Source: Paraburkholderia sp. (GTDB lineage: Bacteria; Pseudomonadota; Gammaproteobacteria; Burkholderiales; Burkholderiaceae). From it: DNA of 64,000 nt. Each line of letters begins with the position of its first letter. Position 1 is the stretch's first letter. The notes beneath the pieces were generated by a model. It was given only the letters and a program-made list of their open reading frames with translations, was not told the origin of the DNA and ran no database searches. Position numbers and translations under genes: made by a program. The stretch covers positions 124,001 to 188,000 of the forward strand of contig NZ_JAPWKB010000013.1 of NCBI RefSeq assembly GCF_028283785.1, given 5' to 3'. Shown in pieces: positions 38,628-46,429 of this stretch.

Positions 38628-39698
38628 TCAGTTGGCCGGGATCGTGACGATCGGTGCTTTCGAATTCGTGTCGGCCTCGGCAAGCGCCATCAGGTTCTGC
38701 ACCACGGTGAACGCATATTTCGAATCGAAGTCGTTGCGATCCACCCAATAGGTCGCATCGTTATACGCAATCGCGACGTAGGCGTTGGGCGGTGGCTTCG
38801 TCCCGGACCGCACGATGATCGTCGGACGCGTTTCCCCGCCGATCAGCCCGACGGTGGGCATCGTCGAGCCGTCTGCAATCCGGTCCTTGGGCACCTGAAC
38901 TTGCGCGCCCAGATCGGTGAGGATGCCGAGGACCGAGCGCGTGACCATCGGTATGCGGTCGCCGGCTTCGGCTGACGGACCGTACACGACCTCATAGCTT
39001 CGTGTGTTCGGCGACAGATGCAGGAGTTCGCGCGCGCGACGCAAGTCGGCTGTGGTTTGCGGCGATAGCCCGCTCGTGGTCGCGCCCATCACGAGAAAGA
39101 CGCGACTCGCATCTTTGTCGTTGCGCGAGTTCACGTTGAGTTCGCCTGCCATTTGCAGTCGCCGTAACACTTGAAGGAGTTCGAAGAAGCCAGGCGCGCC
39201 AGCGGCATTTTCTCCACCCAGTGCAGTGCCGTTCTGAAGTCCACCAATCGATTGCGCGGAGATGCGGAGCAGCAGATCGATCGGGATGCCACCTTCAGCG
39301 AGTGGCAACACGAGTGTCGGCGCAAGCGGGCGAATATAGGCGGATGCGTACGCGTCGCCGGTGGTCGGCGTAAACGTGAACGTGGGGTGATTCGAATACG
39401 ACACGCTGCCGGTGGCAAGCGCGTAATTCGGCAAGCTGCCAGAGCCGATATTGCCGGTTGCACCCGCTGTCGTATCGAAGGTGTACGCAGCGATGATCTG
39501 GCTAACCGTGAGGAAGGCGGGCGAATCGGCGTATCGCAAGCCGACCACGGCAGCGAGAATTTCGCGCTTTTTAGCATCGCCGAGTGCGCGTGCGTAGTCC
39601 ACCTGATCGGCCTTGAGGCGGTTAGGTCCGACGTGAACGCAAGCGGAGGTCAGGCAGGCAACGGACAACGTGATGGCGAGAGAGGCGGGTCTGAACAT
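38628..39698 (-). CDS. Putative lipoprotein of unknown function
   Basis: 356 residues. The N-terminus MFRPASLAITLSVACLTSAC has a positively charged start, hydrophobic stretch and lipobox LTSAC, so the mature protein should be lipid-anchored at Cys20. The rest is soluble, with FFELLQVLRRLQMAGEL, TTADLRRARELLHLSPNTRSYEVVYG and an end KYAFTVVQNLMALAEAD. I do not recognise a family, though similar Burkholderia proteins of this length occur. The start is chosen for the lipobox; an in-frame ATG 66 bases upstream gives a longer, less credible leader, and neither has a clear ribosome site. Confidence 0.75.
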   Translation of the reverse strand: MFRPASLAITLSVACLTSACVHVGPNRLKADQVDYARALGDAKKREILAAVVGLRYADSPAFLTVSQIIAAYTFDTTAGATGNIGSGSLPNYALATGSVSYSNHPTFTFTPTTGDAYASAYIRPLAPTLVLPLAEGGIPIDLLLRISAQSIGGLQNGTALGGENAAGAPGFFELLQVLRRLQMAGELNVNSRNDKDASRVFLVMGATTSGLSPQTTADLRRARELLHLSPNTRSYEVVYGPSAEAGDRIPMVTRSVLGILTDLGAQVQVPKDRIADGSTMPTVGLIGGETRPTIIVRSGTKPPPNAYVAIAYNDATYWVDRNDFDSKYAFTVVQNLMALAEADTNSKAPIVTIPAN

Positions 39699-39891
39699 TG
39701 GCTGGGCGCGATAGCGAGTGGCGGGCACGGAGGCTGGGGTAGCAGGGGATGTGCCTGCGTGCATTCCGCTTGCATGTATCGCTCGCGCTTTAAGTCGCGC
39801 AATCGGGCGTGCTGCCGTCGTCGGGCCGCTCTATTGCGAGCCGGCAAGCACGCTCAATCAGTTCAATGGAAACTGGTTGCGCGATCGACGA

Positions 39892-40596
39892 TCAATGTCG
39901 GATCGCAAGCGACCAATAATGCTCGGGCGCAAAGACATCGTCATAGCCGGACTCGTCAGAAGCCTTCAGGTGGCTTTTATACGCATGGACGGCCTCGCTC
40001 TTCATGGCCGCATAGCGCCCACGACGCACTGAACCTTCGCCCACACCGCGCTCCAGCACGGGTACAGGCGTCGCAATGTATCCGCGTTGTTCCAGATCGC
40101 CCAGCCGTTTCTGCACGACGCCCGGTTCGCGGCGGTAGATTGCTTCTTCGTAGGCAAACCATTTCATGCCCGGCAGTCTTGGCATCACCTTGCAGCATGC
40201 GTCGAATACCAGTTCATGGTCGGAGTGGCCGAGTCCCAATGGAATCAGAAGCTCACTGGCATTCGATGCGCGCACAGCTTTTTCCAGGACGTCTGCGATA
40301 TCCGCAGCGGCCGGCGTGTCGTTGTACTGGCTATCGCTAAAGGGTAAGCGGGCCGCTTTGGCTTCGAGGATCGCAAGTGCACGATCGTCTTCAATGGTCC
40401 GTGCACGGAGTGCCTCGTAAGCACTGTCGAACCCGCATCGTGTGTCCCAATGCGTGGACATGTCGCGTTCAGGAGGCGCAGCGAATACCGTGCAAACGAT
40501 TGCTGCCGGGTTAGCGGCGATGAGTTCGCCGCAACTGAATACCGCGTCATCGAAATGTGGCGACACGACAAATAAACGGAGGGTGTCTGGTGTCAT
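39892..40596 (-). CDS. PIG-L family deacetylase
   Basis: 234 residues. The zinc-binding motif is VVSPHFDDAVFSCGELIAA (PHxDD variant with Phe in place of Pro), and the third ligand is in LGLGHSDHELVFDAC. The family removes N-acetyl groups from amino sugars such as N-acetylglucosamine derivatives (LmbE/MshB type), often for glycan or thiol synthesis. No glycosyltransferase or thiol gene flanks it, so the substrate is unknown. Start ATG at 40596. Confidence 0.88.
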   Translation of the reverse strand: MTPDTLRLFVVSPHFDDAVFSCGELIAANPAAIVCTVFAAPPERDMSTHWDTRCGFDSAYEALRARTIEDDRALAILEAKAARLPFSDSQYNDTPAAADIADVLEKAVRASNASELLIPLGLGHSDHELVFDACCKVMPRLPGMKWFAYEEAIYRREPGVVQKRLGDLEQRGYIATPVPVLERGVGEGSVRRGRYAAMKSEAVHAYKSHLKASDESGYDDVFAPEHYWSLAIRH

Positions 40597-41279
40597 AAAT
40601 CGGGTATGCGCCGTTGCGGCGGGTTAAATTCAAGCGGCGTGAGTCGATGTCGGTCGCACGTACATATTGCGAAGTGGCATTTCGCAGGATCGCGTTATGC
40701 GATCCCATTCGATTCGTCGGACCGTCTACGCGCCGGGACTCATTGCGTTAGCTCATGGGTAAATCGGGTTACTTCTCTTATAGAGCATTTGGTGTGCCAT
40801 CGTTGGACTGTGGCTTGCTTTTGACGTCGCGATCGACAGCATGGTGTTTTTGCTTTCAATCTGTTTTCAGGCGCATTCCACCCGGGCGCGGAGTGCACGC
40901 CAATGGTGCGAGTTGCACATAGCCGCTTAAGCAATGCGATGCTTTTTACAAAGGCTTGTAAGGAGGTGGCGGATCGGGCTAAGCAGCGTGATCGTCCCAG
41001 TACTGCGTTGGCCCCGCGTCGCATAACCGGCAAAGATTACCCTTTAAAGCATCTTCTTTCTTAGCCATGAGGTAAGAAATATCCGTGCCCCGTAATCCCG
41101 TTGTAGCGACGTCAACGGCCATGCTAGAGTCCCTGCACTTAGTTGAAGCGGACGTCGGTACGCGGTTGGCAACGCACTCGGAACGCGAAATCGCTGCGCA
41201 AAAAAAGCTGCCACGACGGCTCGCAAATCCAAATCCAGCCAGCCTCCTGTGAGGCTGCGAAATACATGGGGAACTGTGA
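40597..41279. other. Long intergenic region, AT-richer than its surroundings
   Basis: 683 bases with no supported gene. Several stretches (for example 40770-40900 and 41030-41090) are visibly lower in GC. A 29-codon leftward frame near 41070 (MAKKEDALKGNLCRLCDAGP) has no ribosome site. It should contain the stressosome operon promoter; none was defined. Confidence 0.5.
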
Positions 41280-42197
41280 ATGGAAACGGTCGGCGGATTG
41301 CGTCTCGCCCAATTGTTCAATGACCGCCAGGCGGATCTGCTAGGCGAATGGGTTGCACAGCAACACGCAATCGCTGCGCGTCGGGGTGTCAGCGAAGCGC
41401 AGTTGCGCACCCAGTTCATGCAGTTCGTCGGACTGACCTGCGCGGCATTGTCTTCGTCGGATCGCATCAACGTGCAATCCAGTACGTGGGACGAAGTGCG
41501 CGGCTTCCTCGCTGAAGTCTCCACGCAGCGTGCCCGCCAGGGTTTCTCCCCGGTCGAAACGGCGATGTTCGTGTTCTCGCTGAAACAGCCGCTGTTTATG
41601 CGCTTGCGCAGCGAACTTGCGGCGGAACCGGTCGTGCTGGCGGATCTCACGTGGTCGATCAGCACGTTGCTCGATGCGCTGGGGTTGCATACCACAGAGG
41701 TCTATCAGACCAGTCGCGAGCAGGTCATCGTGCGCCAGCAGCAAGAACTGCTCGAACTGTCCACGCCGGTCGTGCAACTCTGGAACGGCGTGCTCGCGTT
41801 GCCGTTGATCGGCACGCTCGACTCCGCGCGCACGCAAGTGGTGATGGAAAGCCTGTTGCAGAAGATCGTCGAGACCGGCGCTGCAATCGCGATTATCGAC
41901 ATCACGGGTGTTCCGACCGTGGATACGCTGGTTGCACAGCATCTGTTGAAAACGGTCGCGGCTGCACGTTTGATGGGCGCGGACTGCATCATCAGCGGCA
42001 TCCGTCCGCAGATCGCGCAAACCATCGTGCATCTCGGCGTGAACCTGTCCAACGTGATCACCAAAGCCACGCTTGCCGATGCATTCATCATCGCGTTGCA
42101 GCGCTCGGGTCAATCGGTCACGGATTCGATCTCCGCGAGAAGCGACGGTCCGTTTACCAACGGCCCGTTGCGCGGTTCCCAGTTCGGCGGCGATTAA
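41280..42197 (+). CDS. rsbR: RsbR-type stressosome protein
   Basis: 305 residues. The N-terminal helical sensor domain (about 1-150) reads RQADLLGEWVAQQHA ... FVGLTCAAL and TAMFVFSLKQPLF, as in RsbRD-type proteins, without haem or flavin motifs. The C-terminal STAS domain begins ELSTPVVQLWNGVLALPLIG and has IIDITGVPTVDTLVAQHLL, which holds candidate phospho-threonines (Thr209, Thr213, Thr216). In Bacillus RsbR and RsbS form the 1.8-MDa stressosome that traps RsbT until stress. GGGGAA precedes the ATG. First gene of a four-gene module. Confidence 0.93.
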   Translation: METVGGLRLAQLFNDRQADLLGEWVAQQHAIAARRGVSEAQLRTQFMQFVGLTCAALSSSDRINVQSSTWDEVRGFLAEVSTQRARQGFSPVETAMFVFSLKQPLFMRLRSELAAEPVVLADLTWSISTLLDALGLHTTEVYQTSREQVIVRQQQELLELSTPVVQLWNGVLALPLIGTLDSARTQVVMESLLQKIVETGAAIAIIDITGVPTVDTLVAQHLLKTVAAARLMGADCIISGIRPQIAQTIVHLGVNLSNVITKATLADAFIIALQRSGQSVTDSISARSDGPFTNGPLRGSQFGGD

Positions 42198-42258
42198 TCC
42201 GGCGCCGACGAGTCAGCGGCACGGCATCTAGCCGCGCAATCAATACAAGGGAACCGCG

Positions 42259-42618
42259 ATGGAACGCATTCCGATTTTGCGCATGGGCCGCTTCCTGCTC
42301 GTGACGATTCAGGTGGATATGCACGACCGCCTCGCGCTCGCGTTGCAGGACGATCTGACTACGCGCATCGTCAAGGATCGCGCTAAAGGCGTGCTGATCG
42401 ATATTTCGTCGCTAGACGTGGTGGATTCATTCATTGGACGGATGATCGGCGATACCGCTGCGATGGCAAGCGTGCTCGATGCACAAACGGTCGTAGTTGG
42501 CATGCAGCCTTCGGTTGCGATCACTCTGGTCGAACTGGGCCTCGCACTCACCGGTGTGCGCACCGCGTTGAACGTCGAGAAGGGGATGGCGCTACTGACC
42601 GGGAACACACCGTTTTGA
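42259..42618 (+). CDS. rsbS: RsbS-type STAS scaffold protein
   Basis: 119-residue single STAS domain. The phosphorylation site is conserved as Ser57 in LIDISSLDVVDSFIGRM (Ser59 in Bacillus). It opens IPILRMGRFLLVTIQVDMHD, a hallmark of RsbS. It forms the stressosome scaffold with RsbR and is phosphorylated by RsbT. The start has AAGGGA six bases upstream. The next gene overlaps its stop. Confidence 0.94.
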   Translation: MERIPILRMGRFLLVTIQVDMHDRLALALQDDLTTRIVKDRAKGVLIDISSLDVVDSFIGRMIGDTAAMASVLDAQTVVVGMQPSVAITLVELGLALTGVRTALNVEKGMALLTGNTPF

Positions 42619-43157
42619 GCACCGACGCCGACAAACGGTATGCGCCACCAGGCGCATCGACGTCGCCTTATGGCGAACGTGCTTCGTCTTCGCGCGATGC
42701 GAATGCGGACGCGTCGTCGTTTGGCGGCGGCGCGATTCCACCCGAAGCGGACGTCGCGCCTAATGAAATTCTGCCGATCCGTTCCGACGAACAGATCGTC
42801 CGGTTGCGTCAGTACGTCCGCGAAAAAGCCGTTGCGCAAGGGCTATCGTTGATCGATCAGACCAAGTTCGTGACCGCAGCCAGCGAACTGGCACGCAACA
42901 CGCTTACGTATGGTGGCGGAGGCGACGTCCACTGCTATGTGCTCGAACGAAACGGCCGCAAGGGCTTGCGTCTGGAGTTTATCGATAACGGGCCGGGGAT
43001 CGTGGATATCCCGCGTGCACTAACGGACGGTTATACGTCGGGCTCCGGTTTAGGGCTCGGCCTGGGCGGCGCAAAACGTTTGTGCGACGAATTTTCGATC
43101 CGCTCCGCGCCGGGCGAGGGAACCCATATTTCGATCAGCAAATGGAAGCCGTATTAA
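42615..43157 (+). CDS. rsbT: RsbT-type serine kinase
   Basis: 180 residues; the kinase is a GHKL ATPase domain with N box (AASELARNTLTYGGGG), DNGPGIVDI and GSGLGLGLGGAKRL. Bacillus RsbT has 133 residues, so about 48 N-terminal residues (Ser/Ala/Asp-rich, disordered) are extra. The frame begins at a TTG overlapping the rsbS stop (TTGA); a later start would remove the extension, but the first good internal methionine is absent, so the start is uncertain. It should phosphorylate RsbS/RsbR and leave the complex under stress. The last 16 bases overlap the next gene. Confidence 0.88.
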   Translation: MSTDADKRYAPPGASTSPYGERASSSRDANADASSFGGGAIPPEADVAPNEILPIRSDEQIVRLRQYVREKAVAQGLSLIDQTKFVTAASELARNTLTYGGGGDVHCYVLERNGRKGLRLEFIDNGPGIVDIPRALTDGYTSGSGLGLGLGGAKRLCDEFSIRSAPGEGTHISISKWKPY

Positions 43158-44281
43158 GTCAGGCAATGCCCGCACAACAGCGCTTCGAGATCGGCGATCC
43201 GAGTCAGGTTTCGTATGCGCGACGCGGCATCGGGGAGATCGCCGCGCATCTCGGCTTCAGTGACACGCTCACCGGCCGTATCGCGATCATCGTCACGGAA
43301 TGCGGCACCAATCTGCTGAAGCATGCGAAGCATGGCGAACTGCTGGTGCGTCCGCTGACCGACAGTGTCGGGCCGCAACAGGGCGCATCGGACCGCTTCG
43401 GAATCGAGATCCTGTCGATCGATAACGGTCCGGGCATCGCCGATATCCGCGCCTGTTTCGTCGACGGCTATACGACGGCGGGCAGTCCCGGCAACGGCAT
43501 GGGCGCGATCCAGCGCCTCGCTAGCGAACTCGATATCTGGAGCGAGCCGGGTCAGGGCACCGTATTGCGCGTCGTCGTATGGAGCGATGCAGCAGCGACG
43601 CCCGGTGCGGACAGTACGCCCGCACGCGCGTCCGGTTCAGTCGAATATGGCGCGATCAATCTCGCGTTGCACGGCGAATTGCTGAGCGGCGACGCATGGA
43701 CCTGCACGCAAGGTAACGACGGCTTTACCGTCATGATCGTGGATGGACTCGGTCACGGTCCGCTTGCCAACGTTGCCGCGGTTGCCGCGACAAGCACGTT
43801 GCCGCCGTTCGGTCACGCTACGCTCGCCGAAATAGTCAATGCCGCGCACGAAGCGTTGCGCCCGACACGCGGCGCTGCAATCGGCGTCGCACGGTTGCCG
43901 CCGCTGCCGCAGCAATCATCTGACGATGAGGCAGTAGCACCATTTTCCGGGCGCATCGCGCAAGATTTCGGCGTGGTGCGTTTTTGCGGTGTGGGCAATA
44001 TTGCGGCAAGCGTGTGGACGCCGGAAAGCCATCGGCATCTCGTTTCGCATGCAGGCATCGTCGGGCACACGATTCGCAAGACGCAGGAATTCGATGTGCC
44101 GTGGTCGGCGGGCGCATTGCTGGTCATGCATTCGGATGGGCTGGCCACGCGTTGGGATCTCGGCCGGTATCCCGGCTTGACGTTGCGTCATCCGTCGCTG
44201 ATCGCCGCCGTGCTGTATCGCGATTACTCGCGCGGCCGCGACGACCTGACAGTGTTCGTCGCGAGAGAAGTCCTGCCGTAA
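43142..44281 (+). CDS. GHKL ATPase-PP2C fusion (RsbW/RsbT-like plus RsbX/SpoIIE-like)
   Basis: 379 residues. The N-terminal domain (about 10-150) is an anti-sigma-factor-type ATPase with VTECGTNLLKHAKHGELLV, DNGPGIADI and GNGMGAIQRLASELD. The C-terminal domain (about 180-379) is a PP2C-like phosphatase with MIVDGLGHGPLAN, MHSDGLATRW and RGRDDLTVFVARE. In Bacillus, RsbX (phosphatase) resets the stressosome and RsbT is separate; here kinase-like and phosphatase parts share one chain. Start overlaps the rsbT end by 16 bases. Probably dephosphorylates RsbR/RsbS. Confidence 0.9.
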   Translation: MEAVLSQAMPAQQRFEIGDPSQVSYARRGIGEIAAHLGFSDTLTGRIAIIVTECGTNLLKHAKHGELLVRPLTDSVGPQQGASDRFGIEILSIDNGPGIADIRACFVDGYTTAGSPGNGMGAIQRLASELDIWSEPGQGTVLRVVVWSDAAATPGADSTPARASGSVEYGAINLALHGELLSGDAWTCTQGNDGFTVMIVDGLGHGPLANVAAVAATSTLPPFGHATLAEIVNAAHEALRPTRGAAIGVARLPPLPQQSSDDEAVAPFSGRIAQDFGVVRFCGVGNIAASVWTPESHRHLVSHAGIVGHTIRKTQEFDVPWSAGALLVMHSDGLATRWDLGRYPGLTLRHPSLIAAVLYRDYSRGRDDLTVFVAREVLP

Positions 44282-44388
44282 TGACGCATGGCAGGCGCGA
44301 TGGTAATGAAGGCATTGCAGGGAATTAGCGCTACCATGAGGCAGCACGTGATGCTGCTGCAAGCGCGCATCGTGCGCATGTCGTACTC

Positions 44389-44437
44389 GCATGCGTACCG
44401 CGCATGCATGAGCCGCATGCATGCATGCATCCATCCG
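44389..44437. repeat. Cluster of GCATGC motifs
   Basis: Within 49 bases GCATGC occurs about five times, partly overlapping as ATGCATGCATGC. It lies in the leader between the phosphatase fusion and the hybrid kinase. Confidence 0.75.
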
Positions 44438-44482
44438 GATACGGGAACGGGCGATCACAGCAGCACGACGGACACGACTTCC

Positions 44483-46393
44483 ATGAGCGACGCGAGTGCC
44501 AGCCTGATTCTGAATGTCGATGACAACGACGGTGCGCGATATGCGAAAACCCGCATCCTGTCGCGTGCGGGTTTCAATGTCATCGAAGCATCCAACGGTC
44601 TCGAAGCGATCGAGCGGGCGCGTACGTCGTCGCCCGATCTCGTGTTGCTCGATATACGTCTGCCCGATCTGAACGGCTTCGAGGTGTGCCGCCAGTTGAA
44701 GGCCGCGCCCGAAACAGCGGGCATTCTGGTGTTGCAGACTTCGGCTGCGGCCGTGCAGAGCGTGGACCGGATTCGCGGGCTGGATGGCGGTGCGGACAGC
44801 TATCTGATCGAACCAACCGAACCGGCCGAGTTGATCGCACATGTGCGCGCGCTGCTGCGGGTGCGTCGTGCGGAAGGCGCGCTGCGTGAAAGCGAGGAGC
44901 GCTTTCGCCAGATGGCGGAAAACATCGACGACGTGTTCTGGATGCTCGATCCCGCGACAGGTGAATTGCTTTATGTGAGTCCGGCGTATTGCCGATTGTG
45001 GGGTGACGCGTCGGGTGTGCCGAAGCCGGGCGATGGACACTGGGCGGGCAGGATCGATCCGCTCGACGAAGCGCGCGTCGCCGCGTCGTATCGTGCGCTG
45101 GCCGACGGCGTGCCCTACGAAATCGAATACCGGATCGTCCGGCCGGACGGCGCGATGCGCTGGGTCGCGGAGCGTGGCTTCGCCGTGCGCGATGTGCGTG
45201 ACCGCATCTATCGTCTCGCGGGGATCGTCAACGATATTTCCGAGCGCAAGGCGAACGACACGTTGCTGCGCGACGCCGATCGCCGCAAGGACGAATTCCT
45301 CGCGATGCTCGCACACGAACTTCGCAATCCGCTCGCACCGATCCGTAACGCGATCGAATTGCTCGACCCGGAACGGTCGCCATCGCCGGAGAGTTTCGAC
45401 GCAATGCGCTCGATCATCGAACGGCAGGTCAAGCATCTGAGCCGACTCGTCGATGACCTGCTCGACGTCGCGCGCATTACGCAAGGCAAGATCACGCTGC
45501 GGCAGGAGATCGTCGGGCTGGCGGCTGCCATCGAGGCGGCAATCGAGACATCAGCGCCAGTCTTGACGCGCAAAGCGCACCGCCTGAGCACGAACTTGCC
45601 GGAGACGCCGCTCTATATCGTCGGCGACGGCGTGCGGATCGCGCAGGTGCTCGGCAATCTGTTGTCCAACGCGGCGAAATACACGCCGCAGGGCGGCGAC
45701 ATCCACATTGATGTAATCGAGTCTGGCGACGACGTGCACATCATGATTCGCGATAACGGTGTCGGCATGGATCCCGATACCGTGCCGCATATTTTCGAGC
45801 TGTTCGTACAGTCGGAGAATTCGCTCGAACGCTCCGAAGGCGGGCTCGGGATCGGCTTGCCGCTCGCGCGTACGCTGGTGGAATTGCACGGCGGACGCAT
45901 CGATGCGTTTTCGTCAGGGCCCGGGCAGGGCAGCGAGTTTGTTGTTCGCTTGCCGTTGACGCGGGTTGCAGACGGCGCGGGTTTCGATCTGTTGCCTGCC
46001 ATGCATGAAACGCATGCGAGCATGCGTGCGCGGCGTGTGTTGCTTGTCGATGACAGCGTCGATGCGGCGATCGCGATGTCGCTTGTGCTCGAATCGGACG
46101 GTTACGATGTTCGGGTGGCGCACGAAGCGCTTGCAGCGCTCGAAATCGCCGACGACTTTCTCCCTGAAATCATCCTGCTCGATCTCGGTTTGCCGGGCAT
46201 GGATGGCTTTCAGCTTGCACGAGAGATGCGGTTGCGGCCGTCGGGCGCGAGTGCGCTGCTGATTGCGGTGACGGGGTACGGACAAAGCAGCGATCGGCAG
46301 CGCACGCGCGAAGCGGGCTTCGATCACCACTTTGTCAAACCCGTGTCCGTCGAAGAGATCCAACGGGCGATCGAGGCGCGATTCAAGGCTTGA
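44483..46393 (+). CDS. Hybrid kinase, receiver-PAS-HisKA-HATPase-receiver
   Basis: 636 residues from MSDASASLILNVDDNDGAR; longer frames run through the GCATGC cluster and look non-coding. First receiver: about 10-125 (LVLLDIRLPDLNGFE). PAS: about 140-260 (SEERFRQMAENIDDVFWML). The acceptor His278 is in MLAHELRNPLAPIRNA. HATPase: LSNAAKYTPQGG, DNGVGMDPDTVPHIF, GGLGIGLPLARTLVELHGG. Second receiver: VLLVDDSVDAAIAMSL, ILLDLGLPGMDGFQ. The linker before it (about 507-520) contains MHETHASMR, encoded by GCATGC repeats. It lies 201 bases after the stressosome module and is a plausible output arm, since no sigma-B-type factor is present. Confidence 0.9.
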   Translation: MSDASASLILNVDDNDGARYAKTRILSRAGFNVIEASNGLEAIERARTSSPDLVLLDIRLPDLNGFEVCRQLKAAPETAGILVLQTSAAAVQSVDRIRGLDGGADSYLIEPTEPAELIAHVRALLRVRRAEGALRESEERFRQMAENIDDVFWMLDPATGELLYVSPAYCRLWGDASGVPKPGDGHWAGRIDPLDEARVAASYRALADGVPYEIEYRIVRPDGAMRWVAERGFAVRDVRDRIYRLAGIVNDISERKANDTLLRDADRRKDEFLAMLAHELRNPLAPIRNAIELLDPERSPSPESFDAMRSIIERQVKHLSRLVDDLLDVARITQGKITLRQEIVGLAAAIEAAIETSAPVLTRKAHRLSTNLPETPLYIVGDGVRIAQVLGNLLSNAAKYTPQGGDIHIDVIESGDDVHIMIRDNGVGMDPDTVPHIFELFVQSENSLERSEGGLGIGLPLARTLVELHGGRIDAFSSGPGQGSEFVVRLPLTRVADGAGFDLLPAMHETHASMRARRVLLVDDSVDAAIAMSLVLESDGYDVRVAHEALAALEIADDFLPEIILLDLGLPGMDGFQLAREMRLRPSGASALLIAVTGYGQSSDRQRTREAGFDHHFVKPVSVEEIQRAIEARFKA

Positions 46394-46429
46394 TGCACGT
46401 CTTTAAGGTCATATGCGACGCACGCGCGA

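Noticed and set aside
40979..41695. Leftward frame of 238 codons reaching into rsbR
   Set aside because: Overlaps rsbR antisense, Ser/Arg/Cys-rich, no ribosome site. A 29-codon piece starting MAKKEDALKG was considered as a small gene but lacks any supporting signal.
44389..44437. CRISPR-like or tandem repeat array
   Set aside because: The motif is a short overlapping palindrome without unique spacers of constant length; no cas genes anywhere in the window.
44288..44482. N-terminal extension of the hybrid kinase through the GCATGC cluster
   Set aside because: Encodes Met/His/Cys-rich repeats without homology; receiver family sequence starts at 44483.
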